NCBI GenBank assembly: GCA_050692195.1
Contig: JBOGVA010000048.1
Span: 1-51,530, forward strand
Reading direction: 5' to 3'
DNA length: 51,530 nucleotides
Source of the DNA: JBOGVA01 sp050692195
GTDB lineage: Bacteria > Actinomycetota > UBA4738
This document shows positions 10,350 to 19,245 of the stretch, in pieces. Each line of letters starts with the position of its first letter. Position 1 is the first letter of the stretch. The translations under genes were made by a program, and so were the position numbers. The notes under the pieces were generated by a model, which was not told the origin of the DNA, searched no databases, and was given only the letters and a program-made list of their open reading frames with translations.

Positions 10350-12308
10350 ATGCCCAAGGTCACCCTGCCAGGCGGCGAGACCAGAGAGATCGAGGCCGGA
10401 ACGAAAGTCGGCGAAGTCCTTCCCCCCGACGCCCTCTGCGCCCGGCTGGACGGCGTCTTCGTGGACCTCACGTGGCCCGTCGTGGCCGATGCCGAGGTCG
10501 AGCCGGTCCTCCCTTCGGATCCCGACGGGCTGGTCGTGCTTCGCCACTCCACGGCCCACGTGATGGCGCAAGCGGTCTGCGATCTCTATCCGGGGGCGAA
10601 GTACGCCATCGGGCCGCCCATCCAGGACGGGTTCTACTACGACTTCGACCTGCCCGCCTCCCTGACCCCCGCGGATCTGGAGAGGATCGAGGGCAGGATG
10701 CGAGAGATCGCCGCCGAGGGCCAGCCCTTCATCCGAGAGGAGCTCAGCCGGACCCAAGCCCTGGAGCGGTTCCGGGACCAGCCCTACAAACGGGAGATCA
10801 TCGAGACGGCGGAAGCATCGGAGGGCGCCTTGGGGGACCGGTTCTCGGTCTACCGGAACGACGGTTGGGCTGATCTCTGCCTGGGGCCCCACGTCCCTTC
10901 GACTGCCCGACTGGGGGCGTTCAAGCTGCTCAGTCTGGCCGGGGCCTACTGGCGGGGAGACGAGCGGCGGCTCCAGCTCCAGCGGATCTACGGGACTGCC
11001 TGGGCCACCGAGGGCGACCTGGCTGCGCATCTCCACCGATTGGAAGAGGCGGAGCGGAGAGACCACCGAAAGCTGGGCCGGCAGCTCGACCTGTTCTCGT
11101 TCCCGGAGGAACTTGGGGCAGGGCTCGCCGTCTGGCATCCGCGCGGTGGCGCGTTCCGCAAACAGGTCGAGGACTACATTCGGGATGTCCACCTACAGCG
11201 GGGCTACACTCCCGTGTTCACTCCGCACATCGCCCGGTCCGTCCTGTGGGAGACCTCCGGCCATCTGGCGAAATACCGGGACAACATGTACCCGGCCATG
11301 GTGGACGAGAGCACCGAGTACTACGTCAAGCCCATGAACTGCCCGTTCCACGTCCTCGTGTACAAGTCACGGACCCGCTCCTACCGAGACTTGCCCCTGC
11401 GTCTGTTCGAGCTGGGGACGATCTATCGGCACGAGCGGCTGGGGACATTGCACGGGTTGATGCGGGTGCGGGGAGGGACGCAGGACGATTCCCACATCAT
11501 CTGTCGCCCGGACCAGCTGGTCGACGAGATACTCAAGGTGTTCGACCTGACCCTCGAGATCTACCGCACCTTCGGCTTCGCCGACCCGGAGGTGCGGCTT
11601 TCCACCCAGCCCGGCCTTGCCATCGGAGACGAGGCCATGTGGGCGAGGGCGACAGAAACGTTGAAGGCCGCCCTCGAGCGGAGCGGATTCGACTATCACC
11701 TGGCCGAAGGCGAGGGCACCTTCTACGGTCCGAAAGTCGACTTCGACTTCCGCGACGCGATCGGCCGAGCCTGGCAACTCACCACGGTGCAGTGCGACTT
11801 CGCGCTCCCGGAGCGATTCGATATGGAGTACATGGCCGAGGACAACCTGCGGCACCGCCCGGTCATGATCCATCGGGCCATTCTCGGAACCATCGAGCGC
11901 TTCTCCGGCGTGCTGATCGAGCATTACGCGGGGGCCTTCCCGCTCTGGCTGGCCCCCGAGCAGGTCCGGGTCGTGGCCGTCGCGGACCGGCATGGTCCCC
12001 ACGCGGAAAGCTTGGCCGAGTCGATCCGCGAAGCCGGGCTCCGGGTTTCCGTGGACGCAGGCCGCGAGACCGTGCAGAAGAAGATCCGCGACGCCCAGCT
12101 CATGAAGGTCGCCTACACGCTGGTGGTGGGGGACAAGGAGGTCGAAGCGGGGACCGTCGCGGTTCGAGACCGGCACGGACACGAGGTCCGGGGAGTGCCC
12201 TTCGAGCAATTCCTGGAAGCGGTGGTCACCGAGGTATCCGAGCGAGCCCTGGATGGGATCGATCCGGAAGCGATCCGAGCCGCGGGACCAAGCGGGCAGA
12301 CGGCCTGA
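10350..12308 (+). CDS. thrS: Threonine-tRNA ligase
   Basis: 652 residues, normal length for bacterial ThrRS. An N-terminal TGS domain (MPKVTLPGG.. to about 60) is followed by the editing domain, with HSTAHVMAQAV and AIGPPIQDGFYYDFD. The class II catalytic core has the zinc ligand Cys in MNCPFH, motif 2 YRHERLGTLHGL.RVRG and motif 3 ...IHRAILGTIERF, and the anticodon-binding domain ends the chain (VRVVAVADRHGPHA onward). It charges tRNA-Thr in the cytoplasm. The ATG follows a TATCAT box by 7 nt. It heads the conserved thrS-HIT-pgsA-patA-pimA order of actinobacteria, interrupted here by an EF-G-like gene on the other strand. Confidence 0.96.
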   Translation: MPKVTLPGGETREIEAGTKVGEVLPPDALCARLDGVFVDLTWPVVADAEVEPVLPSDPDGLVVLRHSTAHVMAQAVCDLYPGAKYAIGPPIQDGFYYDFDLPASLTPADLERIEGRMREIAAEGQPFIREELSRTQALERFRDQPYKREIIETAEASEGALGDRFSVYRNDGWADLCLGPHVPSTARLGAFKLLSLAGAYWRGDERRLQLQRIYGTAWATEGDLAAHLHRLEEAERRDHRKLGRQLDLFSFPEELGAGLAVWHPRGGAFRKQVEDYIRDVHLQRGYTPVFTPHIARSVLWETSGHLAKYRDNMYPAMVDESTEYYVKPMNCPFHVLVYKSRTRSYRDLPLRLFELGTIYRHERLGTLHGLMRVRGGTQDDSHIICRPDQLVDEILKVFDLTLEIYRTFGFADPEVRLSTQPGLAIGDEAMWARATETLKAALERSGFDYHLAEGEGTFYGPKVDFDFRDAIGRAWQLTTVQCDFALPERFDMEYMAEDNLRHRPVMIHRAILGTIERFSGVLIEHYAGAFPLWLAPEQVRVVAVADRHGPHAESLAESIREAGLRVSVDAGRETVQKKIRDAQLMKVAYTLVVGDKEVEAGTVAVRDRHGHEVRGVPFEQFLEAVVTEVSERALDGIDPEAIRAAGPSGQTA

Positions 12309-12318
12309 GGCCACGCCC

Positions 12319-12804
12319 GTGGAGCGGCTGTGGACCCCCTGGCGGATGGAGTACATCCAATCGACGAAGGATGAAAAGGACGAGGGGAGCTGCTTCTTCT
12401 GCGAGAAGGTGGCGGAGGAAGACGACGAGGCCGCCTACATCCTGACTCGGACCGAGCGGACCTTCGCGATCCTGAACGCATATCCGTACAACCCCGGCCA
12501 CCTGATGGTGGCGTGCCTCAGACACGTGGCAGAGCTGGAGGAGCTGACCGAGGCCGAGCTTCTCGAGACCTCGGAGCTGCTTCAGCGAGCGGTCCGGGCC
12601 CTGAAGGAGGCTTCTCGGCCCGACGGGTTCAACGTCGGAATGAACCTCGGGCGCGTTGCCGGGGCCGGGGTCCCCGGCCACCTGCACTGGCACGTCGTGC
12701 CTCGCTGGAACGGCGACACGAACTTCATGGCCGTGGTGGGGGAGACCCGAGTGCTCCCCGAGCTGCTTGGAGACACGTACGCCAGGCTCAAGCCGCTGTT
12801 CTGA
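12319..12804 (+). CDS. HIT-family hydrolase/phosphorylase (Ap4A phosphorylase-like)
   Basis: 161 residues from GTG 12319, ten bases after the thrS stop; an in-frame extension into thrS is ignored. The opening LWTPWRMEYI and the CFFC pair (Cys near residues 25-28) are typical of actinobacterial HIT proteins of the AP4A phosphorylase type (Rv2613c group). The histidine triad is HLHWHVV near residue 130. Such enzymes act on dinucleoside polyphosphates such as Ap4A, often by-products of aminoacyl-tRNA synthetases, in keeping with the position directly after thrS. The exact substrate cannot be read from sequence. Confidence 0.88.
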   Translation: MERLWTPWRMEYIQSTKDEKDEGSCFFCEKVAEEDDEAAYILTRTERTFAILNAYPYNPGHLMVACLRHVAELEELTEAELLETSELLQRAVRALKEASRPDGFNVGMNLGRVAGAGVPGHLHWHVVPRWNGDTNFMAVVGETRVLPELLGDTYARLKPLF

Positions 12805-12825
12805 GATTCAGAGCGAGCGGACCGG

Positions 12826-14907
12826 CTAACCCGCTTCCCTCTCCTTCTTCGCCTCGGCGATAACTCTCTCGGCGAGGTGAGAGGGCACCTCCTCGTAGTG
12901 GTCGAACTTCATCGTGAACACCCCCCGGCCCTGGGTCATGGACCTGAGGTCGATGGCATAGCGCGTCATCTCGGCGTGTGGGACGAGCGCCCGGATGCGC
13001 TGCCTTCCCCCGCCGCTCGACTCCATGCCGAGGATACGCCCGCGCTTCGAGTTGAGATCCCCGATGATGTCGCCGGTGTAGGACTCGGGGACGATCACCT
13101 CGACCTCCACGATCGGCTCGAGCAGGGCGACGCCACCCTTCGCGACCGCCTCCTTCAGCGCGAGCGCCCCGGCGATCTGGAAGGCGATGTCCGAAGAGTC
13201 CACGGGGTGGAACTTGCCGTCGTAGAGGGTGACCCGAAGGTCCACCATCGGATACGGCGTGGCCACGCCCTCGGCCATCGCCTTCACGATGCCCTTCTCG
13301 ACCGACGGGATGAACTGGTTTGGGATGGCCCCACCGACGATCTTGTCGACGAACTCGAACCCGCTCCCGCGCTCCCGAGGTTCCGCGTCGATCCAGCACA
13401 CCGCGTATTGCCCGTGCCCGCCGGTCTGCTTGACGTGCCGTCCCTGAGCCTGAACCTTCGACTTGATCGTCTCCTTGTAAGGGACCTTGGCGGGATGGAC
13501 CAGCACATCCACGCCGAACTTCCGCTTCATGCGCTCGATCATGGTGTCGAGGTGAGCCTCGCCCATGCCGTACATGACGGTTTCGTGCGTCTCCGCCGAG
13601 CGTTCCACCCGCAGCGTGGGGTCGTCCTCCTGGATCCGGGCGATGGCCGTAGAGAGCTTGTCCTCGTCACCCTTTGTCTTCGGCTCGACGGCCACAGCCA
13701 GGAGCGGCTCGGGCATTTCGATCGGAGGAAGGAACACCGGGTCGGTCTTCACCGAGAGGGTGTCACCGGTCGCGGTGTGGGACAGCTTGGCCACCGCTCC
13801 GATGTCTCCCGCTGGAACCTCCGCCACGGTCTCGTGCTCCTTACCCCGCATGGTGAATGTGTGGCCAACACGCTCCTCGGCGTCCTTCGTCGAGTTGAAC
13901 ACCGTCGAGTCCGGCCTCGCCCTGCCGCTGAACACCCGAAACAGATTGATGCGCCCGACGTAGGGGTCCGAGACCGTCTTGAACACCAGCGCGGTTAGGG
14001 GACCGTTGGGGTCACAGGGGAGCTCTCTCTCCTCGCCTGACTTCGTGGCCGCCTTCAGGGGCGGACGGTCCACCGGTGATGGACAGGCCTCCACGATGAA
14101 CTGCGCCAGCCGGTCGATCCCGGCCGGCTTCCCCGCCGCTCCCACCAGGACCGGTGCGAGCTTCGCTTCGGCCAGTCCGGCCTTCACACCCCTGACGATC
14201 TCTTCGCCGGTGAGCTCTCCCTCCTCGAGGTACTTCTCGAGCAGCGCATCGTCCGCCTCGGCCACGGACTCGGCGAGCCGTTCCCGATAGGGCTCTGCCT
14301 TCGCCGAGAGGTCCTCGGGCCAGTCGCCTTCCTCGCCCTTCGGCCCGGAGGGGTAGAGGTAGGCCCGCCGAGTCAGCAGGTCCACCAGGCCCGAGAAGTC
14401 GTGCTCCTCGCCGACGGGAAGCTGGATCGGGGCGACCTGGGTTCCGAAGGCCGCCACCAGGCCCTCCAAGGTCCGCTCGAACGAAGCTCGCTCACGGTCG
14501 ATCTTGTTCACGAACACGGCACGGGGGAGCCCCGCCTCGACGGCGAGGTCCCAGATGACCTCGGTTTGGACCTCGACCCCGTCGACGGCGGAGACGACGA
14601 ACAGACAGGCGTCGGCGGCCCTGAGAGCGCCCTTCACGTCTCCGATGAAGTCTGCATACCCGGGCGCGTCGATGACGTTGATCTTCGCGCCGTTCCATTC
14701 GATGGGGGTGAGGGAGAGGGACACGCTGATGCCGCGACGGATCTCTTCGGGGTCGTGGTCGGAGACCGTGTTTCCATCCTCCACCTTCCCCATCCGTGTG
14801 ACTGCGCCGGCGGCGAAGAGCAAGGCCTCCGCGAGCGTCGTCTTCCCCGCCCCGCTGTGGCCGACGATGACGACGTTTCGGATATCCCTCGGGTCGTAGA
14901 GGTTCAT
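12826..14907 (-). CDS. Elongation factor G-like GTPase (EF-G2 type)
   Basis: 693 residues with the five-domain EF-G plan. The P loop is GHSGAGKTT (16-24), G3 is DAPGYADF and G4 is NKID. Canonical EF-G has DTPGHVDF, with the catalytic His after PG; here it is Tyr, as in the EF-G-like paralogues of actinobacteria that bind GTP but are poor translocases. The switch I segment reads RRGISVSLS rather than RGITI. It is therefore probably not the housekeeping translocase, which would sit in the str operon elsewhere. AGGAAGGGA lies 3 nt before the ATG, and a TATAAT box is at 14962-14967. It is transcribed against its neighbours, splitting the thrS-pgsA order. Confidence 0.88.
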   Translation of the reverse strand: MNLYDPRDIRNVVIVGHSGAGKTTLAEALLFAAGAVTRMGKVEDGNTVSDHDPEEIRRGISVSLSLTPIEWNGAKINVIDAPGYADFIGDVKGALRAADACLFVVSAVDGVEVQTEVIWDLAVEAGLPRAVFVNKIDRERASFERTLEGLVAAFGTQVAPIQLPVGEEHDFSGLVDLLTRRAYLYPSGPKGEEGDWPEDLSAKAEPYRERLAESVAEADDALLEKYLEEGELTGEEIVRGVKAGLAEAKLAPVLVGAAGKPAGIDRLAQFIVEACPSPVDRPPLKAATKSGEERELPCDPNGPLTALVFKTVSDPYVGRINLFRVFSGRARPDSTVFNSTKDAEERVGHTFTMRGKEHETVAEVPAGDIGAVAKLSHTATGDTLSVKTDPVFLPPIEMPEPLLAVAVEPKTKGDEDKLSTAIARIQEDDPTLRVERSAETHETVMYGMGEAHLDTMIERMKRKFGVDVLVHPAKVPYKETIKSKVQAQGRHVKQTGGHGQYAVCWIDAEPRERGSGFEFVDKIVGGAIPNQFIPSVEKGIVKAMAEGVATPYPMVDLRVTLYDGKFHPVDSSDIAFQIAGALALKEAVAKGGVALLEPIVEVEVIVPESYTGDIIGDLNSKRGRILGMESSGGGRQRIRALVPHAEMTRYAIDLRSMTQGRGVFTMKFDHYEEVPSHLAERVIAEAKKEREAG

Positions 14908-14961
14908 TGGTCCCTTCCTATGGCTGTCGGCGAGCGAGGAGCCGTGACCCCCGAATGGCCG

Positions 14962-14967
14962 ATTATA
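14962..14967 (-). promoter_or_regulatory. -10 hexamer TATAAT upstream of the EF-G-like gene
   Basis: On the minus strand TATAAT lies about 55 nt before the ATG, giving a leader of roughly 45 nt that includes AGGAAGGGA as ribosome binding site. Unlike most promoters in this window it is not of the leaderless type. Confidence 0.5.
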
Positions 14968-14999
14968 GGAGACAGGTGGGGCGGCCTCAGGGGCGATGG

Positions 15000-15005
15000 T
15001 AGGCT
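15000..15005 (+). promoter_or_regulatory. -10 hexamer TAGGCT before the pgsA-like GTG start
   Basis: TAGGCT ends 7 nt before GTG 15013 with no Shine-Dalgarno between, the leaderless spacing also seen at thrS, lemA and alaS. It supports choosing GTG 15013. Confidence 0.45.
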
Positions 15006-15012
15006 CGCTGAC

Positions 15013-15588
15013 GTGCTCGGGTCGCCTGCGGTCGGCGGAGGACGTAGCCCATCGAACACCACGGTCGCGTTCCTGGGTGCGTGTGCGGCACTCTCCGCCG
15101 CGACCGCGGCCTTCATCCTGACCGGGTATCGCCTGGCGGGCGGGCTCACGGCTGCGGCAGCGACGGTCTGCCTGCTCGCCGGGACGATCTCGGCCCGAGC
15201 CGGTGGGTCATCCCGAGGCATGTTCACGGAGTCCATCCTGGACCGGGTCTTCGACGCGTGTGTGCTGGGCCCCGTGGCTTGGGTCTTCCGGTCGGGCGCA
15301 CCGCGCCTCACCGCGCTGGCCCTCATCGGCCTCGGCGCGGCCTACGTTGCCTCGTACGAAAGAGCCAAGGCTAGTTCGCTTGGATACCGGTCCTCGGAGG
15401 GATTGGCGTACCGAACAGTCCGGTCGGCCCTGCTCGTTCTGGGGCTATTGACGGGCTGGATCGAGATCGCGCTCTGGGCGTTCGCCGCCCTCACCACGGC
15501 AGCGGCCGCGGTCCGGACATGGAACGTGGCCGCACAGGAGAGCCGTGGACGGGTGACCCGGGCCGCGGGGCTCCCCGGTGAGCGCTGA
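15013..15588 (+). CDS. CDP-alcohol phosphatidyltransferase-like membrane protein with a degenerate active site
   Basis: 191 residues with several hydrophobic helices, at the locus where actinobacteria keep PgsA (phosphatidylinositol-phosphate synthase), directly before PatA and PimA homologues. The C-terminal half follows the family (YERAKASSLGY, then a basic patch and two helices). The catalytic signature D-x2-DG-x2-AR-x8-G-x3-D-x3-D is eroded: the region reads CLLAGTISAR...RGMFTESILDRVFD, so the first two Asp align with Cys and Ala, the third with Glu, and only the last stays Asp. It may be inactive, use another chemistry, or assist the pathway. GTG 15013 is chosen from the preceding TAGGCT box; longer frames upstream are antisense to the EF-G-like gene. 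Confidence 0.7.
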   Translation: MLGSPAVGGGRSPSNTTVAFLGACAALSAATAAFILTGYRLAGGLTAAAATVCLLAGTISARAGGSSRGMFTESILDRVFDACVLGPVAWVFRSGAPRLTALALIGLGAAYVASYERAKASSLGYRSSEGLAYRTVRSALLVLGLLTGWIEIALWAFAALTTAAAAVRTWNVAAQESRGRVTRAAGLPGER

Positions 15589-16549
15589 GGCTGCCACGGC
15601 TCCCGAGGGAGCGCTGCCCCTCGCCGACGCCGCCACGGGGCAGATGGAGGGATTCCGCGAGCGGATCCCCTACTGGATCATGCGAACCACCGAGTGGCTC
15701 GGCATGCATCTCCCAAGGTCGCCGGGGCTTTACGTCGCCGACCGCTGTTACCGGCTGTACTTCGACATGGCTCCCGGGAAGCGGGAAACCGTGGCCGGCA
15801 ACCTCTCCCGTGTCCTGGGCCACCCGCCCGCGTCGCCCCTGGTCCGAAGCGCCACCCGGGAGTGCTTCCGGCTCTACGGGCGGTACTGGTACGACACGTT
15901 TGCAGTGCGGACGATGCCCTCGGACGAGGTCACCCGGCGATTCAGGATCGACGGGAAGGACCACATCGACAGGGCGGTGGCGGACGGCCGTGGGATGGTG
16001 ATCGCTCTGCCTCACATGGGGAACTGGGACGCGGCCGGCCACTGGCTGTGCATGCAGGGCTACCGCATGGCGGCCGTCGCGGAGGAGCTGAAACCGAGGT
16101 CCGTCTCCGATCTGTTCCTGCGGCATCGACGGGCCCTCGGCATGAAGATCGTGCCCCTCGTCGATCCGCGGAAGGTGGGGGAGACCCTCGTTCGGCTGCT
16201 CTCCGAGAACTACGTCATCACGCTGGTGGCGGACCGAGACCTGACCGGCCGCGGGGTGGAAGTGGAGATGTTCGAGGCGCCCCGCCGTCTCCCGGCGGGG
16301 CCGGCGTATCTCTCGCTGGCGACCGGCTCGCCACTGTGCGCCGCAGCGGTGTTCACGACCGCCCAGGGCTGGCGATGCCAGATCAACCCTCCGCTCGAGA
16401 TCGAGCGCTCGGGGAGCATGCGCCAGGATGTGGCGGCGCTGACCCGCCTCATCGCAAGGGAGTTCGAGCGCTTCATCGCCGCCGCCCCGCCGGACTGGCA
16501 CATGTTCCAGCCCGCGTGGGAGGCTCCCGCCGCAGCGGCCTCGCAGTGA
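15578..16549 (+). CDS. Lysophospholipid acyltransferase-family protein, PatA-like (phosphatidylinositol mannoside acyltransferase)
   Basis: 323 residues of the LpxL/HtrB acyltransferase superfamily. The catalytic H-x4-D motif is HMGNWD (His146, Asp151). ADRDLTGRG near residues 215-223 is the usual second block, and the C-terminus has WHMFQPAW. In mycobacteria PatA acylates the mannose that PimA attaches to phosphatidylinositol. GTG 15578 overlaps the end of the pgsA-like gene by 11 nt, and the stop overlaps the next start as GTGA, so the three genes are coupled. Substrate is inferred from locus position. Confidence 0.85.
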   Translation: MSAEAATAPEGALPLADAATGQMEGFRERIPYWIMRTTEWLGMHLPRSPGLYVADRCYRLYFDMAPGKRETVAGNLSRVLGHPPASPLVRSATRECFRLYGRYWYDTFAVRTMPSDEVTRRFRIDGKDHIDRAVADGRGMVIALPHMGNWDAAGHWLCMQGYRMAAVAEELKPRSVSDLFLRHRRALGMKIVPLVDPRKVGETLVRLLSENYVITLVADRDLTGRGVEVEMFEAPRRLPAGPAYLSLATGSPLCAAAVFTTAQGWRCQINPPLEIERSGSMRQDVAALTRLIAREFERFIAAAPPDWHMFQPAWEAPAAAASQ

Positions 16550-17670
16550 GGATCGTCCTGGCCTGTCCCTATTCGTGGGATGCGCCTGGGGGCGTCCAGG
16601 TCCACATTCGGGAGTTGGCCTCCCAGCTCAGGCGGCGCGAGCATGAGGTGCTCATTCTCGCGCCGGGTCGGGGCCCTGGATCGGATCCCTCGGTCCGCAT
16701 AGTCGGGAGGCCTTTCGCCGTTCGGTACCAGGGGACGGTCGCTCCCATCTGCCCCTGGCCCTGGTCCATCCTGCCGATCGGGCGGGCCCTGCGCGCGTTC
16801 GGCCCCGACGTGCTCCACGTCCACGAGCCGATCGCTCCTTCCACGTCGATGCTCGCGGTCGTCCGCTCGAGGGTGCCGGCCGTGGGGACCTTCCACGCAC
16901 ACGCCGAGAGATCCGCTCTTTTCGATGTGGCCGCCCCTTTCCTTCGGTTCGTGTGGCGGCGGCTGGCGGTACGGGTGGCCGTTTCGGAGGCGGCGTCCAG
17001 GTTCGTCACCTCGAGGCTGGGGGACGGTGTCCGCGTGATCCCGAACGGCGTCGACCTCGAGCTGTTCGCGCGAGCCGAGCCGGCAGATGGCCTCCCGCCG
17101 GGCCGTCGCCTCCTGTGGGTGGGGCGGCTGGACCGGCAGAAGGGCTTTCCGGTGGCCGTGCGCGCGTTCGGCGAGCTGGCCCGAGAGTTCACGGACCTGT
17201 GGTTCGTGGTGGTCGGGGATGGACGGGACCGGGCAGCCGTGGATCTGGTCCCGAGCGAGCTCCGCCGCCGCATCCACCTGTTTGGCACCGTTCGGCACGA
17301 GCTGCTCTCCGCCTATCACGCTGCGGCCGACGTGTTCGTCAGCGCCGCGGTAGGGCAGGAAAGTTTCGGGATGGTGCTGGTCGAGGCGATGGCCGCCGGC
17401 CTGCCCGTGGTGGCCTCCGACATCCCCGGATACCGGGAGGTCGTCCGGCGCGACGTCGACGGCCTGCTCGTCCCGCCGGGGGACTCCCAGGCCCTGGCCC
17501 GGGCGGTGCGCCGCGTCCTCACCGAACCCGACCTCGCCAAGCGCCTGGCCTCCGCGGGCCGGGCTCGGGCAGAGCGGTACGGTTGGGACGTGGTGGTCCA
17601 GGAGATCGAGTCCGCGTACCGGGACGCCCTGGAGGCGGCTGGAGGGCCTGCGCGAGGGGGCCGGTCATGA
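16546..17670 (+). CDS. GT4-family glycosyltransferase, PimA-like (phosphatidylinositol mannosyltransferase)
   Basis: 375 residues in the GT-B fold. The N-terminal acceptor domain opens with PYSWDAPGGVQVHI, characteristic of PimA (GGVQ loop near residue 15), and has HVHEP. The C-terminal donor domain has VGRLDRQKGF and the E-x7-E motif in QESFGMVLVEAMAAG. PimA transfers the first mannose from GDP-mannose to phosphatidylinositol on the inner membrane face. The start is GTG 16546 in the GTGA overlap with the acyltransferase stop; the open frame further upstream is an out-of-frame shadow. The presence of this pair is the main metabolic argument for an actinobacterial origin. Confidence 0.9.
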   Translation: MRIVLACPYSWDAPGGVQVHIRELASQLRRREHEVLILAPGRGPGSDPSVRIVGRPFAVRYQGTVAPICPWPWSILPIGRALRAFGPDVLHVHEPIAPSTSMLAVVRSRVPAVGTFHAHAERSALFDVAAPFLRFVWRRLAVRVAVSEAASRFVTSRLGDGVRVIPNGVDLELFARAEPADGLPPGRRLLWVGRLDRQKGFPVAVRAFGELAREFTDLWFVVVGDGRDRAAVDLVPSELRRRIHLFGTVRHELLSAYHAAADVFVSAAVGQESFGMVLVEAMAAGLPVVASDIPGYREVVRRDVDGLLVPPGDSQALARAVRRVLTEPDLAKRLASAGRARAERYGWDVVVQEIESAYRDALEAAGGPARGGRS

Positions 17671-17678
17671 CCCGCTGA

Positions 17679-17684
17679 TAAGAT
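17679..17684 (+). promoter_or_regulatory. -10 hexamer TAAGAT of lemA, leaderless spacing
   Basis: TAAGAT ends 7 nt before ATG 17692; no Shine-Dalgarno is present. Confidence 0.5.
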
Positions 17685-17691
17685 TGCCCCG

Positions 17692-18243
17692 ATGCTCGCC
17701 CTGTGGATCGTGCTCGGGATCGTGGGCGTGGTCCTCCTGTACGGGGCCCTGACCTATAACCGGCTGGTGCGTCGCAGGGTCCGGACAGAGAACGCCTGGT
17801 CACAGATCGATGTGCAGCTCCGCCGCCGGTACGATCTCATTCCCAACCTCATGGAAGCGGTCAAGGGCTACGCCACTCACGAGCGAGAGCTGTTCGAGGA
17901 GGTCACCCGAGCCCGGAGCCGCGCGGAGGCCGCGTCGGGGGTGCCGGAGCAGGCCGAAGCTGAGAACCGGGTGACTCGGGGCCTGCGCCAGCTCCTGGCC
18001 GTGGCCGAGAACTATCCGCAGCTCAGGGCCAACCAGAGCTTCCTGGCTCTCCAGGAGGAGCTCACGGCGACGGAGTCGAAGATCGCCTTCGCCCGGCAAT
18101 TCTACAACGACCAGGTGATGAGCCTGAACACGCTGATCCAGAGCTTTCCGCCCAGCCTGGTGGCGGCGCTGGGGCGATTTCGGCCCAGGGAATTCTTCGA
18201 GATCGAGGAACCGGCCCGAGGGCCGGTGGGCGTTGAATTCTAG
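17692..18243 (+). CDS. LemA-family membrane protein
   Basis: 183 residues. An N-terminal membrane helix (about 3-22) is followed by RVRTENAWSQIDVQLRRRYDLIPNL (split here: ENAWSQIDVQL, RRYDLIPNLME), the family signature, then a long helical bundle ending in FYNDQVMSLNTLIQSFPP near residue 145. LemA proteins are membrane-anchored helical bundles of uncertain function, often paired with M48 peptidases, exactly as here, where the htpX-like gene starts 3 nt after the stop. The pair may act in membrane protein quality control. Confidence 0.92.
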   Translation: MLALWIVLGIVGVVLLYGALTYNRLVRRRVRTENAWSQIDVQLRRRYDLIPNLMEAVKGYATHERELFEEVTRARSRAEAASGVPEQAEAENRVTRGLRQLLAVAENYPQLRANQSFLALQEELTATESKIAFARQFYNDQVMSLNTLIQSFPPSLVAALGRFRPREFFEIEEPARGPVGVEF

Positions 18244-18246
18244 CCC

Positions 18247-19161
18247 TTGTACGAACAGATTGCTCGGAACAAGCGCCGAACCGTCCTGATCATCCTGGGC
18301 GCGTTGATCTTCGCCGCGGGTCTGGGCTACCTGTTCGGCCTGCTCCTCGACGCCGGGATCGCCGGCCTGGTCGTGGCCCTCATCATCGCTGCAGTGATGG
18401 CGTTCTCGTCCTACCGCTACGGCGACCGGTTGGTCCTGCGCGCGGCGCGGGCCAGGCCGGTGACCCACGAGGAGGAGCCACGCCTGCACAACATCGTGGA
18501 AGGCCTTGCCTTGGCATCGGGTCTGCCCAAGCCCGCCGTGTACGTCGTTCCGGAGCCCGCCCTGAACGCATTCGCCACGGGCCGAGATCCTGACCACTCG
18601 TCGATCGCAGTGACGCAGGGCCTTCTCGACGCGATGAATCGTGTGGAGCTGGAGGGGGTCATCGGCCACGAGATGGCTCACATCAGGGGCCGGGACGTCC
18701 TGCTGGGAACGGTGGTGGCGACTCTGGTCGGCTCGGTCGTGCTGATCTCGGAGTTCATGCTTCGCTGGTTCTGGTGGGGCGGGGGAAGGGTCGGAGGTGG
18801 CCGTGGCCGGGACCGGGACGGAGGAGGTCAGGGGTTCGCGCTCCTGGCGCTGGCGGGGATCGTTCTTGCGATCCTCGCCCCCCTCTTCGCCGCCCTGATC
18901 AGGACGGCCATGTCCCGTCGCCGTGAGTACCTGGCCGATGCCGAGGGGGCCCTCATGACGCGCTACCCACCGGGCTTGGCCTCGGCCCTGGCGAAGATCT
19001 CGGCGAACCCCATACCGCTGCGCGTGGCCAACAACGCCACCGCCCACCTGTGGCTGAATCAGCCATCTCGGACTCCGGGGGAGGCGAACCACTGGTTCGA
19101 GAACCTCTTCTCCACACACCCCCCGATCCGGGAACGTATCCGTATCCTGGAGGAGATGTAA
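18247..19161 (+). CDS. M48-family membrane zinc metallopeptidase (HtpX-like)
   Basis: 304 residues with two N-terminal membrane helices (about 12-55) and another hydrophobic pair near 155-175 and 200-220. Zinc site HEMAH (His141, Glu142, His145), the third ligand probably in RREYLADAEGA. HtpX-type enzymes cleave misfolded membrane proteins on the cytoplasmic side. The start is taken as TTG 18247, three bases after the lemA stop, because residues MYEQIARNKRRT match the usual opening of the family (YEQI..NKR.T). A Gly/Arg-rich loop (about 178-198) separates the helices. Confidence 0.9.
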   Translation: MYEQIARNKRRTVLIILGALIFAAGLGYLFGLLLDAGIAGLVVALIIAAVMAFSSYRYGDRLVLRAARARPVTHEEEPRLHNIVEGLALASGLPKPAVYVVPEPALNAFATGRDPDHSSIAVTQGLLDAMNRVELEGVIGHEMAHIRGRDVLLGTVVATLVGSVVLISEFMLRWFWWGGGRVGGGRGRDRDGGGQGFALLALAGIVLAILAPLFAALIRTAMSRRREYLADAEGALMTRYPPGLASALAKISANPIPLRVANNATAHLWLNQPSRTPGEANHWFENLFSTHPPIRERIRILEEM

Positions 19162-19245
19162 CCAACCCTTTGTTGTGACGGCCCCATCGGCTCGGTAGCA
19201 TCGAATGTTGCTTGACTTCCCCCCGATCGCAAGGAGACTCCGTCC

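Noticed and set aside
14401..15012. 204-codon N-terminal extension of the pgsA-like gene
   Set aside because: It runs antisense through the EF-G-like gene, and a TAGGCT box plus GTG at 15013 gives a normal family length.
15694..16545. Longer start for the PimA-like glycosyltransferase
   Set aside because: The extension overlaps the acyltransferase in another frame; GTG 16546 in a GTGA overlap fits the family start exactly.
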